Position numbers and translations under genes: made by a program. From contig JBJXHB010000401.1 of NCBI GenBank assembly GCA_046160725.1, positions 1-64,000 of the forward strand: a DNA stretch of 64,000 nucleotides, written 5' to 3'. Positions 30,437-42,900 of the stretch are shown here, piece by piece; positions within the stretch are counted from its first letter, which is position 1; every line of letters starts with the position of its first letter. The notes below the pieces were generated by a model. The model did not search any database. It was not told the origin of the DNA and worked only from the letters and a program-made list of their open reading frames with translations. This stretch comes from JBJXHB01 sp046160725. Its GTDB lineage: Bacteria; Pseudomonadota; Gammaproteobacteria; Burkholderiales; Burkholderiaceae_C.

Positions 30437-33400
30437 TCAGCCCGCCTTGTCGCCACGCCAGGACGATGCCAGCCGGCCCAGGAGTCCAGACCGACGCTGA
30501 ACGGCCGGCGCAGGACCTGTGGCCGCCGGCTCGGCCGGCAAGGCCAGGGTGGCGGCCAGTTGCTCCAGCGTCTCGAAGATGATGCGACGCACACCGATCT
30601 CCAGGCCCACCTCGGTGCGGATGCGATGGATGGCCTGCATTGCCAGCAGCGAATGCCCGCCCAGGTCGAAGAAGTTGTCACCGCGACCGACCACCGGCAC
30701 TTTCAGCAGGTCGCACCAGATGCGGCCGATCTGGGCCTCGACCCCGGTGAGGGCGGCGTGCTCCCCATGCGGCGGCCGAACCTGCGTGAGCGGAGATGGC
30801 AGGCCCAGCCGGTTGACCTTTCCGTTGGGCAGCAGCGGCAAAGCGGCCAGGACCATCAGGTGCTGCGGCACCATGTAGGCGGGTAGCGTGCGGGCCAGTG
30901 CCTGCTGCAATGCCGCGGCCGGTGGCGGTTGGCCGTCGGCCATGATCAGATGGGCCACGAGGCGCACATCGTCCGGGCCCATCTGCACCGTGCTGGCAAT
31001 GGCCGCGACCACGCCGTCTTGCGCCACCAATGCGGCTTCGATCTCGCCGAGTTCGATGCGATGACCGCGCAACTTGACCTGGAAGTCGGCGCGACCCATG
31101 TGCTCGAGCTGCCCGTCTGCCATCCAGCGGCCTCGGTCACCCGTGCGATACAGGCTTGCGCCGGGCCGGGCGTCGAAGGGGTCGTGGACGAAGCGCTCGG
31201 CTGTCAGCTCGGGGCGGTTCAGATAACCCAGCGCGACACCATCGCCGCCGATGCAGATCTCGCCCGGCACGCCAACGGGCAAGGGCTGCATCCGGTCATC
31301 CAGGACGTGCACGGTGGTGTTGGCCAGCGGCCGCCCGATGCGGATGCCGGCGCGCGGGTCGTCCATGGCGGCACATGTCGACCAGACTGTCGTCTCGGTC
31401 GGCCCGTAGAGGTTCCAGACCTGCGCGCCGGCGTCCCGCAGGCGTTGGGCCAGATCAGCCGTCAAGGGCTCGCCGCCGCACCAGGCTCGGAATCCGTCCT
31501 GCGCCTGCCAGCCAGAGTGCAGCAGGAGCTGCCAGGTGGTCGGCGTGGCCTGCATCAATGTGATTTGATGGCCTTCCATCAGGTTGCGCAGCTGGATGCC
31601 ATCCGCGGCCTGCTCGCGGGTCGCCAGCACCAGCATGGCGCCCACCGACAGCGGCCCCAGCAGCTCGGTGACGGCAATGTCGAAGGACAGGGTGGTGACC
31701 GCCAGCAGGCGGTCCTGGGGGCCCAGGCCCGGCTCGGTGGCGATCGACTGCAGGTAGTTCAGCACCGACCGATGGGGCACCACCACACCTTTGGGTCGTC
31801 CCGTGGAGCCGGAGGTGTAGATGACATAGGCCGGCTGTTCGATATCAATCCCGGTTTCGTCGACCCGACCCGTCGTTGGCAAGGCATCGTCGGCCTCGAG
31901 CGCCCCAAGCGCGTCGTCCAGGACCAGGCGTCGCTGCGGCGCCCATGCGAGATCGGATGGCTCATCGACATGGGTCACGACAGCAGCCAGGGCGGCGTCT
32001 TCGGTCATGAAGCGCAGGCGATCGGGTGGGTAGGCCGGGTCCATCGGGACGTACGCGGCGCCGGTCTTCAACACGCCCAGAAGTGCCGCCACCATAGGCA
32101 TGCCGCGCGGCAGGTGCAGCCCGACCAGCGCACCCTTGGCCAGGCCCATGCGCCTCAATGCTGCCGCCACCCGGGTCGCGGCGGCATCGAGTTCGGCATA
32201 GGTCCAGGTACGCGCGCCCATGGCCAGGGCTGGCCGCAGCGGTGCACTTCGGGCCTGTGACTCGAACAACTGGTGCACCAGCTGGTCCTTCCGATAAGCG
32301 CGCCGGGTGGTGTTCCACGAGGCGAGGAGGGCACGGTCCGGCTCTGACGCCGCCATGAGGCGCTGCAAAGGCTGCGTGTCGTCGAGCAGGACCTGATCGA
32401 CCAGGTGCATGTAGTGGTCGCGCAGGCGCAGCGCGGTCGACTCGGTCAGCAAGTCGGTGCTGAAGATGAGCCCGCCGCGCAGCCCTTCGTCGCGCTCCAG
32501 AAACCAAAGCCCCAAGTCCCAGGCTGAAGTGGGCCGGTGGACGAAGCTCGGCCGATGCTGCAGGTCCCCCCATCGGGTCGGCCGGGTTCGTCCCTGCTGG
32601 AAAGAGAAGATCGTCTGGTAGACCGGGAATCGGCTTTCGTCGCGCACCACCCGCAATTCGCGAACCAGTTGCTCGAACGGAACGTCGGGATACTGAAACG
32701 CCTCCAGTACCACCTGCCGGACCTGCGTCAACAGGGACTGGAACGACTGCGCAGGGTCGATTTCCAGTCGCAATGGCAGCGTGTTGACGAAGAAGCCCAT
32801 CACGCGCTCCAGCTCGGGCACAGGCCGTCCCCGCACCGGCGTGCCGATGACCAGTACCCGTTGGCGCGTCTGCTGCGCCAGCAGCAAGACATACAGCGTC
32901 AGCAGCACCATGAAGACGGTAGCGTCGGACCGCTGCCCCAGCGCCCGCAGGGCGTCGGCGGTCGGCCGCGGCACGTCGATCCAGACCGTCTCGCCAGCAC
33001 CGGACGGGACCGCCGGGCGGGGTTTGTCCAACGGCAACGCCAAAGGCTCGCTGACATCCTTCAGCCGTTCCTTCCAGTAGCGCAACTGGGCGGTGCTGTC
33101 CTTCAGGCGGTCTTCATGCCGCTGCCACGAGGCAAAGTCGCCATAGCTCAGCGGCAGTGGCGGCAGGGGCGACGGCCCATGCCGACTGAAGGCCGCGTAC
33201 AAGGCGGCGATCTCGTTGTAGAACACGTCGATGGACCAGCCGTCCCAGACAATGTGGTGCACCATCAGGTACATCACATGCTCCTTCGGGCCCAGGCGGA
33301 AAAGTCGCAGCCGCCACAGCGGGGCCTGCAGCAGGTCCAGGGGCTGCGACGAGAGCTGGCGCATGCGCGCGGCCAATGTCCTCTCGCGGGTCACTTCGTC

Positions 33401-36400
33401 CAGGTGGCTCAGGTCTTCGGCCGGGAACAGGACGACCGGCACGTCGGGCAACACCCGTTGCTGAGGGACGCCGTCAACCAGTTCCAGAACGGTGCGCAGG
33501 GCATCCTGCCGCCGCACCACCTCGCGAAAGGCGGCCTCAAGGGCTGACTCGTCCAGAGACCCGATCAGACGGTCGCCCTGCGGCTCGTTGTAGACCGCCC
33601 GCCCGGGATTGAGCTGGTCGACGATCCAGAGGCGCTCCTGCATCAGGGACAGCGGCGCCACAGTCTGATCGGCCCGGCGCTCGATCGTGACCACCTCATG
33701 GGCGCAGATGACAGCCTGCTGGTCCAGCCATCGGGCGAGGTCACGCGCCGTCGGCGCGTCGAAGATGGATCGCAACGGCACCGCCCGGCCACAGCTGCGG
33801 GCCAGGACCATAGCCAGGCGAGCCGCCAGCAGGGAGTGCCCTCCCAGATGGAAGAAGTGATCCGTCACGCCAAGCCCGGGCAGGCCAAGAACCGCCTCCA
33901 TGGCCGCCAGCACGGCCGCTTCGGTCGGCGTCTGAGCCGCGACGCGTCGTCGCTCGACGCCCGTGCCATGGCCGGGTGCCGGCAGCACTGCGCGGTCGAC
34001 CTTGCCATTGGGCAGGCGGGGGATCTGTGGCAGCAGCACCAGGTGCTGCGGCAGCATGTACGGCGGCAGCAACGCCGCCATGGCCTGGCGCAGCGCGCCA
34101 GGGTCGCCCGCAACCCCAGGGCGCATCTCGACATAGGCCACCAGTCGGGCGTCGTCCACGCCGTCGTTGCGCACCACGGCCACGCAGGCGGCCACCTGGC
34201 GCTGGGCCAGAACAGCGGCTTCGACCTCGCCCAGTTCGATCCGAAAGCCCCGCAGCTTGACCTGATGGTCCAGCCGGCCCAGATGCTCGAGCCGCCCGTC
34301 CTGACGCCAACGGCCACGGTCACCCGTTCGGTACAGGCGTGCGCCCGGCCTGGAGGCGAAGGGATCGTCGACGAAGCGCTCGCGGGTCAGGTCGGGCCGC
34401 CGGTGGTAGCCGATGGCGACACCCTCGCCGCCGATGTACAGCTCGCCCGGCACGCCCACCGGGCAAGGCTGCATGGACGGGTCCAGCACCCAGACCTGTG
34501 TGTTGTCCAGCGGGCGACCGATGCCGACGCCCATGCCGGGCTCGCCGACCCGTTCGCAGGTCGACCACACCGTCGTCTCGGTGGGCCCGTACAAGTTCCA
34601 GAGCACGGCGCCGGCGTCCCGCAGCCGGCGGGCAAGTTCCACGGGCAGGGCTTCGCCACCGCTCCAGGCGCGGAACCCGGCCGGCGCCCGCCAGCCGGCC
34701 TGCAGCAGCAGCTGCCAGGTCGATGGCGTGGCCTGCATCCAGCTGGCCTGCGACGTCTCCAGCAGACGCCGCAGCAGCGCCCCATCGGCCGCCTCGTGTG
34801 CCGGGGCCAGCACGACCTTCGCACCCAGCGTCAGTGGCAGCAGCAGCTCGGAGACGGCGATGTCGAAGGACAGCGTGGTCACCGCAGCCACGCAATCCAT
34901 CTCGTTCACGCCGGGCACGGCGGCCACGGAGTGCAGGTAGTTCACCACCGCCCGGTGGGGCAGCACCACGCCCTTGGGTCGCCCCGTGGAGCCCGAGGTG
35001 TAGATCATGTAGGCCGCCGACTCGCCGCCTCCATCGCCAAGCCAGCGCTTCGGGCCGACCTCGGCCGATGGAGGGCCCTCGACCTGACCCGACGGGTTGA
35101 CCCTCACGAGCCTGTCCTCCGGCCAGGTCAGCCCAGCCGGCATCGGAACATCCGTGACCAGGGCCCGCAGGTCGGCGTCGTCCATCATGAAGCGCAGGCG
35201 CTCGACAGGATAGGTCGGGTCCAGCGGCACATAGGCCGCGCCGGTCTTGAGCGTGCCCAGCAACGTCGGCAGCAGGCCAGCTCCGCGTGACATCAGCAGA
35301 CCGACGCGGTCGCCCGGGCCCGTGCCCAGGCCGCGCAACTTGTCGGCCACCGCCTGGGCGAGGTGGTCGAGCTGCGCATAGGTCAGCTTTCGGTCGCCGA
35401 CCACGACCGCGACCCGGTCCGCCACGCGGTCGACCTGCTGCTCGAACAAGGCATGCACCGGCGTCCGTTCGGGGTAGGGGCGCTGGGTCTGGTTCCAAAG
35501 CCGGACCGACTGCTGATCGGCAGTCGACGCAAACGGCAACTGGCCCAACGCCACGCCGGGGCCGTCGCAGGCACCGCGCAACAGGCTCTCATAGGCGCGC
35601 AGCCAGCGCTGGACGGTAGTGGCGTCGAAGAGCGCCGCGTTGAACTGGCACTCCAGCTGCAACGCAGCGCCCACCTGGGCGATGTTGACGAAAAGCTCGA
35701 AGTTCTCGAACGCCCGCGGGTTGCTGCACACATCGACCCGCGCACCGGGAAAGGCGTCGTCCGCCAATGCCAGCGGCTGGTCGAGGTTGAACATCACACT
35801 GACCAGTGGAAGCCGGCTCGGGTCGCGTGTCACGGCCAGCTTCTTGAGCAGGGCACCATAGCCCACGCGCGGGTGGTCGAAGGCGTCGTACAGCACGCCC
35901 TGTACCGACCTGGCCAAATCCGGCAGCGGCTGATGACGATCGACGGCGAACCGCAGCGGAAGCAGCTGCACGCAATGGCCCACCAGGTCGCCGTCGTCGA
36001 CCAGTGACTGTCCAGCAAAGGGCACGCCGATGACCACCTCGTCGCCACCGCCCAGGCGGTGCAGCATCGCGCCAAAGGCGGCGAGCAAGATGCCAAAGAG
36101 CGTGCCGCCGCCTTGCATCGACACTGACCGGACCGCCTGGCTCAACGGGGCGTCCAGGGGATGCTCGACACGCTGCGACTCGAACTGCCGCCGTGCCGCC
36201 CGTGGGCGGTCGGTCGGCAGGTCCAGGACCGGCAACAGGCCGCTGAAGCGGGTGACCCAATAGGCCTCGTCTTCAGCATGGTCGGCCGAGGTGGCGTCCG
36301 CATGCAAGGCCAAGGCATGGTCGGCAAAGGAGACGGCTGGCGGTCCTGGCGCACGCTGCACACCGCAGCGCCGGGCGTACAGGTCGGCCAGGTTCTGGAC

Positions 36401-36907
36401 CAGGATGCCGAACGACCAGCCGTCGCAGACGACGTGATGCGCGGTGAAGACCAGCACGTGATCGGCAGGGTCAAGGCGCAGCAGTTCGGCGCGTGCAAGA
36501 GGCCCGGCGGCGAGGTCGAACGGAATGGTCACCGCGCGCCGCAGTGCCAGCGCGACCTCGGCCTCGCGGGCAGGTCCGTCGAGCGTCGAGCCGTCGATCC
36601 AGGCGACCGGCAGCGACATCTCGGCCGCGACCTGGAGCGTCTCGCCGTCGGAACTCAGGGTGGCTCGAAGCGACTCATGCCGGGCGACCAGGTCGTTCAA
36701 TGCAGCCCCAAGTACGTCGCGGTCGAGCACACCCCGGATACGGATCGACAGCGACTCGTTGTACGCCAGCGACGCCTCCGCGCCGAGCTGCGACGCCAGC
36801 CAGACCTCGCGCTGCGCCTCGGTTGTGGGCACCACGCGTGCAAGAGCGGCCTCCGCGAAGGGGTCGTAGTCGACGGGCGCAGCCGCGTCCAAGCCCTGCT
36901 CGCTCAT
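30437..36907 (-). CDS. two-module nonribosomal peptide synthetase (C-A-PCP-C-A-PCP)
   Basis: The 2156-residue enzyme has C1 (about 25-455, HHVVCDG at 157-163), A1 (about 475-975, core YTSGSTGRPKG near 636), PCP1 (LGGHS, Ser1025), C2 (about 1085-1510, HHIVWDG at 1217-1223), A2 (about 1535-2030) and PCP2 (LGGHS, Ser2086). Hand alignment to the PheA pocket gives DISQWGLVWK for A1 and DITQWGLVWK for A2: nearly the same, with some likeness to glycine codes but a Trp at position 299, so the residue is left open. No epimerase, methyltransferase or thioesterase domain is present; it ends in about 70 residues after PCP2. C1 resembles domains that accept chains from an aminotransferase module, matching the upstream gene. 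It lies 58 bases after that gene. Confidence 0.93.
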   Translation of the reverse strand: MSEQGLDAAAPVDYDPFAEAALARVVPTTEAQREVWLASQLGAEASLAYNESLSIRIRGVLDRDVLGAALNDLVARHESLRATLSSDGETLQVAAEMSLPVAWIDGSTLDGPAREAEVALALRRAVTIPFDLAAGPLARAELLRLDPADHVLVFTAHHVVCDGWSFGILVQNLADLYARRCGVQRAPGPPAVSFADHALALHADATSADHAEDEAYWVTRFSGLLPVLDLPTDRPRAARRQFESQRVEHPLDAPLSQAVRSVSMQGGGTLFGILLAAFGAMLHRLGGGDEVVIGVPFAGQSLVDDGDLVGHCVQLLPLRFAVDRHQPLPDLARSVQGVLYDAFDHPRVGYGALLKKLAVTRDPSRLPLVSVMFNLDQPLALADDAFPGARVDVCSNPRAFENFELFVNIAQVGAALQLECQFNAALFDATTVQRWLRAYESLLRGACDGPGVALGQLPFASTADQQSVRLWNQTQRPYPERTPVHALFEQQVDRVADRVAVVVGDRKLTYAQLDHLAQAVADKLRGLGTGPGDRVGLLMSRGAGLLPTLLGTLKTGAAYVPLDPTYPVERLRFMMDDADLRALVTDVPMPAGLTWPEDRLVRVNPSGQVEGPPSAEVGPKRWLGDGGGESAAYMIYTSGSTGRPKGVVLPHRAVVNYLHSVAAVPGVNEMDCVAAVTTLSFDIAVSELLLPLTLGAKVVLAPAHEAADGALLRRLLETSQASWMQATPSTWQLLLQAGWRAPAGFRAWSGGEALPVELARRLRDAGAVLWNLYGPTETTVWSTCERVGEPGMGVGIGRPLDNTQVWVLDPSMQPCPVGVPGELYIGGEGVAIGYHRRPDLTRERFVDDPFASRPGARLYRTGDRGRWRQDGRLEHLGRLDHQVKLRGFRIELGEVEAAVLAQRQVAACVAVVRNDGVDDARLVAYVEMRPGVAGDPGALRQAMAALLPPYMLPQHLVLLPQIPRLPNGKVDRAVLPAPGHGTGVERRRVAAQTPTEAAVLAAMEAVLGLPGLGVTDHFFHLGGHSLLAARLAMVLARSCGRAVPLRSIFDAPTARDLARWLDQQAVICAHEVVTIERRADQTVAPLSLMQERLWIVDQLNPGRAVYNEPQGDRLIGSLDESALEAAFREVVRRQDALRTVLELVDGVPQQRVLPDVPVVLFPAEDLSHLDEVTRERTLAARMRQLSSQPLDLLQAPLWRLRLFRLGPKEHVMYLMVHHIVWDGWSIDVFYNEIAALYAAFSRHGPSPLPPLPLSYGDFASWQRHEDRLKDSTAQLRYWKERLKDVSEPLALPLDKPRPAVPSGAGETVWIDVPRPTADALRALGQRSDATVFMVLLTLYVLLLAQQTRQRVLVIGTPVRGRPVPELERVMGFFVNTLPLRLEIDPAQSFQSLLTQVRQVVLEAFQYPDVPFEQLVRELRVVRDESRFPVYQTIFSFQQGRTRPTRWGDLQHRPSFVHRPTSAWDLGLWFLERDEGLRGGLIFSTDLLTESTALRLRDHYMHLVDQVLLDDTQPLQRLMAASEPDRALLASWNTTRRAYRKDQLVHQLFESQARSAPLRPALAMGARTWTYAELDAAATRVAAALRRMGLAKGALVGLHLPRGMPMVAALLGVLKTGAAYVPMDPAYPPDRLRFMTEDAALAAVVTHVDEPSDLAWAPQRRLVLDDALGALEADDALPTTGRVDETGIDIEQPAYVIYTSGSTGRPKGVVVPHRSVLNYLQSIATEPGLGPQDRLLAVTTLSFDIAVTELLGPLSVGAMLVLATREQAADGIQLRNLMEGHQITLMQATPTTWQLLLHSGWQAQDGFRAWCGGEPLTADLAQRLRDAGAQVWNLYGPTETTVWSTCAAMDDPRAGIRIGRPLANTTVHVLDDRMQPLPVGVPGEICIGGDGVALGYLNRPELTAERFVHDPFDARPGASLYRTGDRGRWMADGQLEHMGRADFQVKLRGHRIELGEIEAALVAQDGVVAAIASTVQMGPDDVRLVAHLIMADGQPPPAAALQQALARTLPAYMVPQHLMVLAALPLLPNGKVNRLGLPSPLTQVRPPHGEHAALTGVEAQIGRIWCDLLKVPVVGRGDNFFDLGGHSLLAMQAIHRIRTEVGLEIGVRRIIFETLEQLAATLALPAEPAATGPAPAVQRRSGLLGRLASSWRGDKAG

Positions 36908-36965
36908 CGGACAGCCCTGGGCATGTCGGCGCTGCGCGCGCGCAACCCGTCGACGGACATGCCGG

Positions 36966-39900
36966 TCATGCGTCGACCTTCACGAACTTGCCGGGCAGGT
37001 CGGGATGCTTCACGAACCAGGCCGGGTGCCCCTCGGCATCCTTGCCCAGCCGGGCACCCGGCACAGGGGGGCGATTGGCATCGAATGCAATGGCCGCAGG
37101 CATCGTGCGCCGGGGCAGGAAGTCTCCCTCCTGCAACTCGGCAACCGACTCTCGAAAGGCCGTGGCGATGGCCTGCACGTCCGGTGCCGAATGGGACGTG
37201 GTCATGAAGCAGGGAAAGTGGTCGAGCAGGTGGATGCCGCGGCTGCGCATCATCCCGAACAGCAGGTCCTGCAGTGGGTGATCCTCGGTGAAGAAAATCT
37301 TCCAGACCGACCCGAAATGCCGGATCTCGATCGGTGCCCCACGCTCCGCGCAAGTGGCGTTCAGCTTCCGGGCGAAGTCGGCGGTCGTGGCGTTCAGCCC
37401 AGCCTGCAGCGCCGGGCCTTCGGCCTTCAGATGCGCCAGCACCGCATGGGCGGCCGCCAGCGCCAGGGGATGGCGCACGAAGGTGCCGGCGAAGTAGGTC
37501 ACGCCGACCGTCGGGATGGACTCGTCGCCGTACTGCCATTGCCCGCCATCGAGCGCGTCCATGAAGGCCCGCTGGCCTGCAATCACGCCGATCGGGAAGC
37601 CGCCACCCACGACCTTGCCATAGGTGGCCAGGTCGGCACGTATCCCGAAGTGGCCCTGGGCGCCCTGCGGATGGACCCGGAACCCCGTCACCACCTCGTC
37701 GAAGATCAGCAGGCTGCCCGCCTGCTGCGTCAGGCTACGCAGTTCGCGCAGGAAGGCAGCAGGCTGGAAGTCGGGCCGGCGGCTCTGCACCGGCTCCACC
37801 AGCACCGCGGCGATGTCGTCGGCGCGCTCGCGGATGATGCGCAGCGACTCGTCGGTGCCGTAATCCAGCACCAGCACGTTCTCTGCCGTGCTCGGCATGA
37901 TCCCGGGCGCGGCGGGCAGGGCGCGCAGGGTCCGGGTGCCGCGGACAATGACCTCGTCGAAGATGCCGTGGTAAGAACCGGTGAACAACACGATCAGGGG
38001 CCGACCGGTCACGGTGCGGGCAATGCGCACGGCGCCCATGACCGCCTCCGAGCCGGTGTTGCACAGACCGGCGCGGTCGAACCCCGTCATCTCGCAGACC
38101 TGAGCCGCCACCACGCCGGCCAACGGGTGCTGCGGGCCGATCTCGTAGCCGGCGTCCAGCTGCGCGCGTACCGCCTGCTGCACGAACGACGGACTCCAGC
38201 CGAACAGGTTCATGCCGAAGCCGTTCAGTGCATCGACATAGACGTTGCCGTCCAGGTCCCAGATCCGGGCACCCTGGCTGCGTTCCACCACGATCTGGTA
38301 GGCCATCTCCTTGGTCAGCGGTCGAAAGCCGTTGACCACTCGTGGGTCGGCCAGGTGCGGGCGGTGCTTCTCGGTGTAGGCCTTGGATTTCGGCGTGCGC
38401 TCGACATAGCGCCGGATGAAGGCCGCCAACCGTGCCCGCTGGCGGTCGGTCAGCGCGCCGTCCGGGCTGGTGTGGATGCGGGCGATGGCGCCAAAGGCCT
38501 TTTTGACGTCATAGGACTGTGGCACCGCAGGCGCTTCGTCAGCAGGGCTGGTGGCGCCGGTCGCCCAGGCTGCCGACGCTGACCCACTATCGGCAACAGC
38601 GGCGGCCGCTGTTGCTGGCGCGGCAGGGGACGCAGCCGCCGTCTCGCCGCGCAGCAAATGCAGCTGCTGCGCCATCAGCTGCATCTGCTGCTGGATGACC
38701 TCGCGCAGCAGGCCAGCTGCCGCCACGGCCGGCACCGTCGATGCCGCCGATGGGGCAGCGGCCGCCATCAGTTGCGGTGCGCCACCAGCGGCAGGTCCGT
38801 CGGGCGCCAACTGGCGGTCCAGGTGGTCGGCCAGCGCGTCCAGCGTGCGCTGGGACTCCATCAGTTGCCTGAATGTGATGTTGGTCTTGAACTGGCGCTT
38901 GAGCTGCAGGGCGACCTGCGTCAACGAGAGCGAGTCCAGGCCCAGTTCGACAAAGGGCACGTTGCTGGCGGTGGTCGGGATCTCCTGGCCACATACGTCC
39001 TCGAAGACGCGACGCAGGCGATCGACAAGCCCCGGCCGCCGATCAGCGGCCACGGCGACTGGAGGGGGTGCAGCGGGTATGGGCGGCATGGGGTCTCGGG
39101 ATGGAGCGTGCGGGCGCGTGGTGGTGGCTGCCGCGTCCAGCGCGGGCGCAGGGCCGGCGGCATCGGCAGACGCGGTGGCGTCGACCCAATGTCGTTGCCG
39201 CTGGAAGGGATAGGTCGGCAGCACGAGGCGCTGCCGCCGGACGCGGCTGTCAAGCGACCCCAGGTGCAGGTCGATGCCCAGGGTCCACAGCCTGCCAGCC
39301 GCCATGCGCAGGGCTGCCGGTTCATCCGCGCAGCGATCACCCATGCTGGCGATGGTGTGCACCGGCATGGCCGCTGCAGTCTGGCGGATCAGGCTGCACA
39401 GGGACTGGCGCGGGCCGACCTCGAGCATCACCGGCGCCGGGTCCCGAGCCAGGCAGGTCGCGACCGCCGGCGCGAAGCGGACCGGTGCGCGCAGGTGGCG
39501 GGCCCAGTACAGCGGATCCTGGGCCTGCGCGTCGGTGAGCCGTGCGCCGGTCACGGTCGAGACGATGGGGATCGCCGGCGGATGAAGCGTGATGCCTCGA
39601 ACCGCATCCGCGAACGGCTCGACGGCCTCGTCCATCATGGACGAGTGGAAAGCATGTGATGTCTGCAGCCGGCGTGCCGGGATGCCCTCGGCCTCCAGTT
39701 CGGCTTGCAGTGCCTCTATGGCGGCGAAGGGGCCGGCGACCACGGTCGCCATGGGCGCGTTCTCGGCGGCAATGGACAGCGCAGGGTGCAGCCGGCGTTC
39801 CAACGGAAGAGGGGCCAATCGGACCGCCAGCATCGCGCCCGCCGGCCGGGCCTGCATCAGTGCGCCGCGGCGGGCCACCAGCCGGATCGCGTCCGGCAGG

Positions 39901-42900
39901 GACATCACCCCGGCCAGCGTGGCCGCGACGAATTCGCCGACGCTGTGGCCCAGCATCACGGCGGGGCGGACGCCTAGGGCCTGCCAGTAGCGGGCCAGGG
40001 CGTATTCCAGTGCAAAGGTCGCCGGCTGGGCACGCTCAGTCGGCAACAGCGCGCCCGTGTCGTCATCGAACAGCAAGCCCAGCAGGTCGAAGCCGACATG
40101 TCCGGCCAGGGCCAGCGCGCACGCGTCCAGTGCCCGACGAATCTCCACTTCGGTGCCATAGAGCGCGCGGCCCATGCCCGGGTACTGCGAACCTTGCCCA
40201 GGGAAGACCAGCGCCACCTCACGTGCATGAGAGCCGGGCGAGCCGGTGGCCCGCCAGGGTGTGTCCTCGCCGCGCAGATGCGCCGCCGCCTCGACGGCAT
40301 CATGGGCCACCACACAAGCCCGGTGGGAGAAGGTGCTGCGACCCACCTGTAGTGTCCAGGCGACATCGGCGATGGCAAGCGACGGTTCGGCAGACAAGCG
40401 GCCCGCCAGCGCGGACATGGCCTGCGCGAGCGCCTGCGGCGTGCGCGCCGACAGTTGCAGAAGGCTAGGTCCAGCGACCTCATCCGACGGGGCTCGTACC
40501 GGCGCCTCCTCGACCACGACATGGGCGTTGGTGCCGCCGACACCGAATGAGCTGACACCGGCCCGTCGTATCCGGTCGCTGCGAGGCCAAGGTCTCAGCT
40601 GGTCGACCACGACGAACGGCGAGCCGGTCAGCCCCAGCCTGGGATGAGCGTGCCGAAAGTGCAGCGACGCCGGGATCTGCTCGCGCTCCAGCGCCATGGC
40701 TGTCTTGATCAGCCCGGCTGCGCCGGCGGCGATGACCAGATGACCGACGTTCGACTTGACCGAGCCGATGGCGCAGGCGCCGGGGTGGGCCTGCGCGGCG
40801 CGGAAGACGCGGCTCAAGGCCTCGATCTCGATCGGGTCGCCGAGAGGTGTCGCCGTGCCGTGGGCCTCGACGTAGGAGACGCTGGCGGCGGACACATCGG
40901 CATCGGCCAGCGCCATGGCGATGACCTCGGCCTGGCCGTCGACGCTGGGGGCGGTGTAGCTGGCCTTCTCGCGCCCATCGTTGTTGACGCCGACACCGCG
41001 GATGACGGCATGGATCGTGTTGCCGTCGGCCAGCGCGTCCGACAATCGCTTGAGCAGCACCACGGCGGCACCGTCACTGAAGACCGTGCCGCCGGCTTCG
41101 GCATCGAAGCTGCGGGTCCGGCCATCGGGCGACAGCATGGCGCCCTCCTGGTAGAGGTAGCCGCTGCGTGGGGGACATACGATCGACGCACCGCCGGCCA
41201 GTGCCATGTCGCATTGGTGCAGACGCAGGGCCTGGCACGCCTGCGCCACGGCCACCAGCGAAGTCGAGCAGGCGGTGTGGACGCTGATTGCCGGGCCCTT
41301 GAGGTTCAGCCGCCAGGCGACGCGGCTGGCGATGTAGTCCTTCTCGTTGGCCAGCATGACCTGGAATTCGCCAAGCTGGTCGACCAGGTCGGGCCGGTGC
41401 CGCAGATGGCGCTCCCGATAGCTGGCGTTGTACATGCCGGCAAATACGCCGACCGGAACCGTACAGCCGTCTGGCGCATGGCCGGCTCGCTCCAGGCATT
41501 CCCAGCACAGCTCCAGGAAGACCCGCTGCTGCGGGTCCATCAGCTCGGCCTCGCGCGGCGAGATGCCGAAGAATCCCGCATCGAACCACTCGACATCGGT
41601 CAGGACACCGCGAGCGCGGACGTAGGCCGGGTCGCTGGTCAGGCCGGCGGGCAGGGAAGGGTCGAGCTCATCGGCAGCGAAGTGAGAGATGCTGTCGACG
41701 CCGGCCACCAGGTTGGACCAGAACTCCTCCAGGTGGGCTGCGCCCGGTACGCGGGCGGCCATGCCGACGATGGCGATCGCTTCCAGGTCGGTCGGCGGGA
41801 CGACGAGGCGACGCCCTGGTGCCGGCGCATCGGCAGGCCCGGCGTCGGCCAGGGCGGCCGCCACCTGGCGCGGAGTGGGTCGTTGCAAGAATGCCGTGGT
41901 GGATATCGACCCGAGGCCCCGCTCTGCGAGCAACGTCAGCAGTCGCAGAGCGGCGAGCGAATGACCGCCCAGGTCGAAGAACGAGTCGTCTCGTCCGACG
42001 CCGGCTAGGCCCAGCACGTCCCCGTAGGCGGCACAGACCGAGCGCTCCGTCTCGGTGCCCGGCGCCTGGTAAGGGGAAAGGAGGTCGGGACGGTCGGCCG
42101 AAGGCGTTGGCAGGGCAGGGTGGTCGAGCTTGCCGTTGGCTGTGATGGGCAGGGCATCGATCCACATGAAGGCGGCCGGCACCATGAAGGCCGGCAGCAG
42201 ATCGACCAGATGCCGCCGCAGCACATCCACCGGGACGCGGCTTGAGGCGGCGACCAGGTAGGCCACCAGCCGCGCGGCGCCGCCCGATCCGTCTCGACGG
42301 GCCACCACGGCGCAGCGCTGGACAGCGCCATGGCGAAGCAGGGCCGCCTCGATTTCGCCGGGCTCGATGCGGAAACCGCGGATCTTGACCTGGCTGTCGG
42401 CCCTGCCGACGAAGGCCAGCTCGCCGCCGGGCAGGTGCCGGACCATGTCGCCGGTTCGGTACAGCCGGTCGCCAGCGGTGCCGAACGGGTTGGGCACAAA
42501 CCGCGCGGCGGTGAGGTCCGGTCGCCCGACATAACCGGCGGCCAGGCCCGCGCCGCCGACATGCAGCTCGCCGACCAGCCCAGGCGGCAGCAGTTCCAGG
42601 CTGGGACTCAGCACGTGGGCCGAGGTCATGGTGATGGGGCGGCCGATCGGGATTGATCGCGCATCGGCCGGCAGGTCCGCCGGAACGGGCCAGGTGGTGC
42701 TGAACGTGGTGCACTCAGTCGGGCCGTAGCCGTTGATCAGCTGCATGCCCGCCAGTGCTGCCAAGGCCCGCCGAACGTGCGACACCGAAAGGGCCTCGCC
42801 GCCGGCCAGCAACTGCTCGAGCCCTTGCAAGTGCAGCGGGTCGTCGTCGACAACGGCATTGAACAACGCTGCCGTCAACCAGGCCGTCGTGACGCCATGG

